Part shown: in pieces, positions 34,127 to 38,237 of the stretch
Layout of the letters: each line of letters begins with the position of its first letter
Position numbering within the stretch: position 1 is the stretch's first letter
Source: Desulfobacterales bacterium
Lineage (GTDB): Bacteria; Desulfobacterota; Desulfobacteria; Desulfobacterales; UBA2156
Length of the DNA stretch: 38,237 bases
NCBI GenBank assembly: GCA_011049715.1
Contig: DRHF01000310.1
Location: 1-38,237 of the forward strand
Direction of reading: 5' to 3'
Position numbers and translations under genes: made by a program
Notes under the pieces: generated by a model
What the model saw: the letters and a program-made list of their open reading frames with translations, nothing else
Told to the model about the DNA's origin: nothing
Databases searched by the model: none

Positions 34127-34879
34127 TCATGCAGGCCACATCTTATCCTTGGCATGCTTTAACCTTTTTCTGTCTTTTTTCCAGGCGATTTCTTTTTGCC
34201 GTTTTTTCCGTGCGATTTTCTTTTTCTGATCTTTTTCACCATCAAACGACAGTATAAAACTGCCCGGGAGCCTCTCTACTTTTTCTTCTTTCTTCATATC
34301 CTGTTTTTCAGGGACTTCTTTTCGTCTGGGTATGGCCGGCCCGGTAAAACAGTTGGGTGGAATAGAATTGGCGATGTAAATCAGATCGCCTGTCCGATAA
34401 AAACAGACGCCTTTTTTCGCTGCTTTTCTGGTTTGGATGGTCAGCAGCACAGGCGCCTGATCGATCCGTTTTCCCATTCTAATTGCCATCTGTTGGTTTG
34501 ATGACAAGATAACATCGGAATCGCCCGATGAGAATATTCCCTTTTCGATCATGCGGGGATAAGCCTTTCTTCTGACGCAGGTAAAAAGAGACGTCGGAGG
34601 GGTATCGACCCGGATCGGTTGCGGCAGGTTGTCACGGGATTTTGCACGGATGAAGTTTTCCTTTAGTTCCACCGGTGGGTTTGGAAGGACAATCAGCAGT
34701 TCTCCGATATGCGACCTCCGGATATATTTCCATCCGTCTTCTTCAGAAGCCACCTTTAGAAGCGTCTTGATCTTAACAAATCCGTTTGAATCCAGGACCA
34801 AACCGAACTCATCCGGTCTGCGCCCCAAGACATAGGACAAAAATTTCGAGAGATGCTTTACGGATTTTTGTGGGTCCAT
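34127..34879 (-). CDS. kptA: KptA/Tpt1-family RNA 2'-phosphotransferase homologue with altered catalytic residues and basic tail
   Basis: I start at the ATG at 34879 (250 residues), which follows AAGGAGGG by about 11 bp and gives the usual KptA beginning KHLSKFLSYVLGRRPDEFGLVLDSNGFVKI. RRSHIGELL (54-62), a central NFIRAK, and the FYRTGDLIYIANSIPP segment (160-174) also match. KptA removes a splice-site 2'-phosphate from RNA using NAD+. Typical family members have RHxP, xRAxxGHS and YHGT; here these read GRRP (19-22), IRAKSRDN (77-84) and FTCVRR (99-104), so the GHS histidine and the HGT motif are absent. Residues from 183 form a lysine/arginine-rich tail of about 65 residues not found in standard KptA. 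Activity is therefore uncertain. Confidence 0.75.
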   Translation of the reverse strand: MDPQKSVKHLSKFLSYVLGRRPDEFGLVLDSNGFVKIKTLLKVASEEDGWKYIRRSHIGELLIVLPNPPVELKENFIRAKSRDNLPQPIRVDTPPTSLFTCVRRKAYPRMIEKGIFSSGDSDVILSSNQQMAIRMGKRIDQAPVLLTIQTRKAAKKGVCFYRTGDLIYIANSIPPNCFTGPAIPRRKEVPEKQDMKKEEKVERLPGSFILSFDGEKDQKKKIARKKRQKEIAWKKDRKRLKHAKDKMWPA

Positions 34880-35003
34880 AATCGCTAAAACCCTCCTTGA
34901 CCTCATAAAAGGTGTCTGATATCTCTTCACCCGAATCATTTATGGATGTCAACCGGTTTTATTTGAGAAAGCGGCCATTTGAAAAAGGAAAGGATTAAAA
35001 AGG

Positions 35004-36293
35004 ATGAAGCAAACAGACTCGAAAAAGCTGTTTAAGCAAGCTTTAAATGTGATTCCCGGAGGCGTCAACAGTCCGGTCCGCGCGTGTCGATCGGTCGGAA
35101 TCGATCCTGTTTTTATCGATCATGCGTTTGGGTGTTTTGTTTATGATGTCGACGGGAACCGCTATATCGACTATGTCGGTTCATGGGGTCCCATGATACT
35201 CGGACACCGGCATCCCCAGGTAATAAAAGCGATCTCGACTGTTTTGGAGAGGGGCACCAGTTTTGGCGCCCCTACGGATCTTGAGATCGAACTTGCGGAG
35301 ATGGTCATCGCCGCCATCCCTTCCATGGAGATGATCCGAATGGTAAACTCGGGCACCGAGGCGACCATGAGTGCCATACGGCTCGCCAGGGGATTTACCG
35401 GCAGGGACAGGATCATCAAATTCGACGGGTGCTACCACGGCCATGCCGACACGCTTTTGGTGCAGGCCGGATCCGGGGTCGCCACTCTCGGCATCCCTGG
35501 AAGCCCGGGTGTGCCGGAGTCCTTTGTGGCACACACTCTGTCGCTTCCTTACAACGATATCGAAACCATCCAAAAGGTAATGGGCGAGCAGGGAGAAAAG
35601 ATTGCCTGCATCATTGTCGAACCGGTTGCGGGGAACATGGGATTGGTGGCGCCTGTTGATGGTTTTTTAAACACTTTGAGAGAATTGACTGAAAAAACAG
35701 GGAGCCTTTTGATCTTTGACGAGGTCATGACCGGTTTTAGGGTGGCGTATGGGGGAGCACAATCCCTTTATGGCATATCACCGGATATTTCCACACTTGG
35801 AAAAATCATCGGCGGCGGGCTGCCTGTCGGCGCCTATGGTGGCAGACGGGATGTCATGGAACACATTGCTCCCCAGGGTCCGGTTTATCAGGCAGGTACC
35901 CTTTCAGGAAACCCGGTTGCGATGGCCGCCGGGATTGCTACGCTCAAGGAAATCCGTCAACCCGGTTTCTATGATGCACTCGATGAAAAATCGGAACGAC
36001 TCACCGCCGGCCTTAGATCGAGAGCGGAGCAGATCGGCATCGAAATAACGGTTGATCGGGTGGGATCGATGGCGGGTCTTTTTTTCACCGGCAGTGAAGT
36101 GAAGAATTTTGAGGATGCAAAAAAATCGGATCTCGAAATGTTTTCAGCCTATTACCGGGGAATGCTTCAAAGGGGAATTTATTTGGCGCCATCCCAGTTT
36201 GAAGCGCTTTTTGTCTCATCGGCCCACAACAACGAATATATCGATCAAACCATTCGGGCGGCTGCGGAAGTCTTTGCTGAAATAAAGGGATAG
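35004..36293 (+). CDS. hemL: Glutamate-1-semialdehyde 2,1-aminomutase
   Basis: The 429-residue class III PLP enzyme has [10 protein letters not shown] (18-27), [16 protein letters not shown] (115-130), CYHGHAD (143-149), the [10 protein letters not shown] box (237-246) and the PLP lysine K267 in [18 protein letters not shown]. It converts glutamate-1-semialdehyde to 5-aminolevulinate in the C5 route to haem, sirohaem and cobalamin. Length and motifs are complete. The ribosome site is AAAGGA-type. Other hem genes are not adjacent; the following sequence is a degraded thioesterase fragment that begins right at its stop codon. Confidence 0.95.
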   Translation: MKQTDSKKLFKQALNVIPGGVNSPVRACRSVGIDPVFIDHAFGCFVYDVDGNRYIDYVGSWGPMILGHRHPQVIKAISTVLERGTSFGAPTDLEIELAEMVIAAIPSMEMIRMVNSGTEATMSAIRLARGFTGRDRIIKFDGCYHGHADTLLVQAGSGVATLGIPGSPGVPESFVAHTLSLPYNDIETIQKVMGEQGEKIACIIVEPVAGNMGLVAPVDGFLNTLRELTEKTGSLLIFDEVMTGFRVAYGGAQSLYGISPDISTLGKIIGGGLPVGAYGGRRDVMEHIAPQGPVYQAGTLSGNPVAMAAGIATLKEIRQPGFYDALDEKSERLTAGLRSRAEQIGIEITVDRVGSMAGLFFTGSEVKNFEDAKKSDLEMFSAYYRGMLQRGIYLAPSQFEALFVSSAHNNEYIDQTIRAAAEVFAEIKG

Positions 36294-36483
36294 ATTAATT
36301 TTCTAAAACCCGCCTATGGAGATACCCTGGTTTGCCGCTCCCAGGTGATCAGAGAGGGACGTCGGGTCATTGTTTCTGAATCGAAAGTATTTCGACATCC
36401 GGGACAAAGATGAAATTCTCGTGGCCAAAGCACTGGTGACTCTGATGGCGGTTCACAGGAAAAAGATTACCGAACCCAAATAA
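36294..36483 (+). pseudogene. N-terminally truncated, frameshifted PaaI-type hotdog thioesterase relic
   Basis: Immediately after the hemL stop, one frame reads INFLKPAYGDTLVCRSQVI and continues to SESKVF, then shifts: one extra base in the TTT at about 36389-36391 moves to DIRDKDEILVAKALVTLMAV and a stop at 36481-36483. This is the second half of a PaaI/YbgC-like acyl-CoA thioesterase (the INFLRPA strand and the closing AxALxTxMAV strand). The first half with the catalytic region is absent. It cannot encode a working enzyme. Confidence 0.7.
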
Positions 36484-36611
36484 CATCCCGTAACCCTTTC
36501 GGGGTATCAGTCTACAAGCTATTTCAAAACACATCTATACATTTAATGGCTCGATTTTAACAAAATTTTGTCGAATTTGAAAGCCGGAGACGGATCTTTA
36601 GAAAACCTTAG

Positions 36612-38036
36612 ATGCGAAACTTGAAAAACAATCGTATTCCCAATCACGTGGAAAAGATCTACTTGATATCCATTTGCGGAACCGGGATGGGGGCGCTGGC
36701 CTGCATGCTCAAAGATTTGGGGTTTCAAGTCAGCGGGTCCGATCAGAAAATATATCCGCCCATGAGCACCTTTTTGGTTGAAAAAGGTATCCGGATACAC
36801 AGCGGTTTTAACAAAAAACATATTTCAAACGGTCCCGATCTGATCATTGTCGGCAATGCGGTTACGAAGGATAATCCAGAGGTTGTCCAGATGCAGAAGA
36901 TGGGGCTTTGCTACTGTTCCATGCCCCAGGCCGTCAATCGATTTATGCTTTCGCGTAAAAAACCGATACTGGTGACCGGTACACACGGAAAAACCACCAC
37001 ATCGTCTATTTTAGCCTGGATGCTGTACAGGGCCGGCATGGAACCCTCTTTTATGATCGGGGGTATGTTACAAAACTTTATCAGCAACTATCGTATCGGA
37101 AACGGGGATTATGTCGTCATTGAAGGGGATGAGTACGACACCGCATTTTTCGATAAACAACCGAAGTTTCTGCACTATGATCCCCACCTGGCTATCCTTT
37201 CGGGTGTTGAATTTGATCATGCAGATATCTTTAACGATATTGAACATGTCAAACAAGCTTTTGGCCGGTTTGTTTTGGGTATGCCATCAAAAGGCCTGCT
37301 CCTGGTACATGGAGGAGATGAAAATGCTTCTAAACTTACCGAACATTTAAATTGCCGGGTTGAAAAATACGGCGTTACCAGAAACGTAATCTGGCGTTTG
37401 GGAGACGTTACTATTGATCCGCCGTGGACCCGCTTTGAGGTATCAAAGCATGGAAAACCGTTTGGTATTTTTAAATCGAGATTGATGGGGGAACATAATC
37501 TGTTAAATGCGCTGGCATGTATCGCCATTGCAGATCATCTGATGGTCCCTTGCAAAGCCATGGCAGACGCGCTTGAAACATTTCAGGGCATAAAGAGGCG
37601 CCAGGAGGTACGCGGTCGAAAAGGCGGGATCACCGTCATGGATGATTTTGCACATCATCCGACAGCTGTCAGGGAAACGATACAAGGCGTAAAACCGTTT
37701 TATCCAAAGGGAAGAGTGATCGCTGTTTTCGAACCCAGAACCAACTCGAGCAGGAGGGATGTTTTTCAACACATCTATCCGCTTTCCTTTGACGCGGCTG
37801 ACCTCATCTGTATTAGAAAACCACCGTTGTTGGAAAAAATTCCTTTGGAAAAGCGATTTTCATCTCCAAAACTCGTCAAAGACCTGAAACATAGAGGGAA
37901 AAATGCCTGCTATTTTCCAGATACAGATCAGATCATCGACTTTTTGGTCAAAGAGGCGAAACCCGGGGATCTTATTTTGATCATGTCCAACGGCAGCTTT
38001 GATCATATCCACGATAGGCTGTTGAAAAGGTTATAA
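36612..38036 (+). CDS. mpl: UDP-N-acetylmuramate:L-alanyl-gamma-D-glutamyl-meso-diaminopimelate ligase
   Basis: The 474-residue Mur ligase has the N-terminal UDP-binding YLISICGTGMGALACMLKDLGFQVSGSDQ (17-45), ATP loop TGTHGKTTT (122-130), central EGDEYDTAFFDKQPKFLHYDP, and C-terminal DDFAHHPTAV and FEPRTNSSRR motifs. EGDEYDTAFFDK is characteristic of Mpl as opposed to MurC. It reattaches recycled cell-wall tripeptide to UDP-MurNAc, saving murein peptides. It is cytoplasmic. The ribosome site is weak. No other recycling gene is in view. The remaining 200 bp of the window (38037-38237) hold no gene that I can support. Confidence 0.92.
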   Translation: MRNLKNNRIPNHVEKIYLISICGTGMGALACMLKDLGFQVSGSDQKIYPPMSTFLVEKGIRIHSGFNKKHISNGPDLIIVGNAVTKDNPEVVQMQKMGLCYCSMPQAVNRFMLSRKKPILVTGTHGKTTTSSILAWMLYRAGMEPSFMIGGMLQNFISNYRIGNGDYVVIEGDEYDTAFFDKQPKFLHYDPHLAILSGVEFDHADIFNDIEHVKQAFGRFVLGMPSKGLLLVHGGDENASKLTEHLNCRVEKYGVTRNVIWRLGDVTIDPPWTRFEVSKHGKPFGIFKSRLMGEHNLLNALACIAIADHLMVPCKAMADALETFQGIKRRQEVRGRKGGITVMDDFAHHPTAVRETIQGVKPFYPKGRVIAVFEPRTNSSRRDVFQHIYPLSFDAADLICIRKPPLLEKIPLEKRFSSPKLVKDLKHRGKNACYFPDTDQIIDFLVKEAKPGDLILIMSNGSFDHIHDRLLKRL

Positions 38037-38237
38037 ACCAGTCACATAACAGCGATGCGCGTTCGTTTACTAATGAGGCCATATATATTTAGACCCGAGC
38101 GCCGAGCAGGATATTGAATCGGTCGGCGGCTCAAACTCAGGTCAAAGCGGGTGTAAAACCGGAACTCGGCCGGTCTGTAAATATAATAACCGGGTCATTC
38201 GTCTTAAGACGCTTGAAAACAAGGCCTCGGAAGGTTC

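Overview
The window looks like a chromosomal segment of an anaerobic Desulfobacterota bacterium, probably a sulfate reducer of the Desulfobacterales type. I infer this from gene content: a tungsten-type aldehyde:ferredoxin oxidoreductase with a MoaD-like partner, a 4-hydroxybutyryl-CoA dehydratase-family enzyme, a KamA-type radical SAM aminomutase, TRAP transporters, CaiB/BaiF CoA-transferase, a MenA-like prenyltransferase, and many decayed mobile fragments between genes. No rRNA, tRNA or CRISPR array was seen.

Layout. 0.4-2.3 kb (minus): a truncated iron-sulfur flavoprotein gene behind a divergent AbfD-like dehydratase. 2.45-5.77 kb: a relic island bounded by 60-bp inverted repeats. It holds a frameshifted integron-type tyrosine recombinase, one AT-rich gene for an uncharacterised 606-aa protein, and an attC-like hairpin just after that gene's stop. 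5.9-7.7 kb: long-form KamA. 7.9-14.65 kb: DMT exporter-like permease (minus), iron alcohol dehydrogenase, then a betaine/proline-type ABC importer proX-proV-proW with a tandem-duplicated permease. adh and proX have near-identical sigma70-type promoters. 14.7-16.7 kb (minus, convergent): moaD-like and aor. 17.5-21.6 kb: an Mla-type lipid transport operon mlaE-mlaD-mlaC-(zinc ribbon/cNMP-binding)-mlaF, where MlaF carries a C-terminal degenerate GGDEF domain. 21.8-25.1 kb (minus): TRAP transporter dctP-dctQ-dctM. 25.7-29 kb: choline-kinase-family protein, CaiB/BaiF CoA-transferase, and an exported repeat protein. 29-30.4 kb: repeats, a transposase remnant and one hypothetical gene. 30.4-38 kb: lpd, menA-like prenyltransferase, CPBP protease, a KptA homologue lacking signature residues, hemL, a frameshifted thioesterase relic, and mpl.

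How the genes may work together. The betaine/choline-type importer, the Fe-ADH (same metal-dependent family as the choline dehydrogenase GbsB) and the aldehyde oxidoreductase could form an alcohol-to-aldehyde-to-acid route for an imported quaternary amine; this is inference from proximity. The most unusual arrangement is the Mla operon: it has no MlaB-like STAS partner, and instead encodes a cyclic-nucleotide-binding protein and an ATPase with a degenerate GGDEF tail. This suggests nucleotide-signal control of phospholipid transport. Two dispersed repeat families (75 bp and about 105 bp) occur at several loci.
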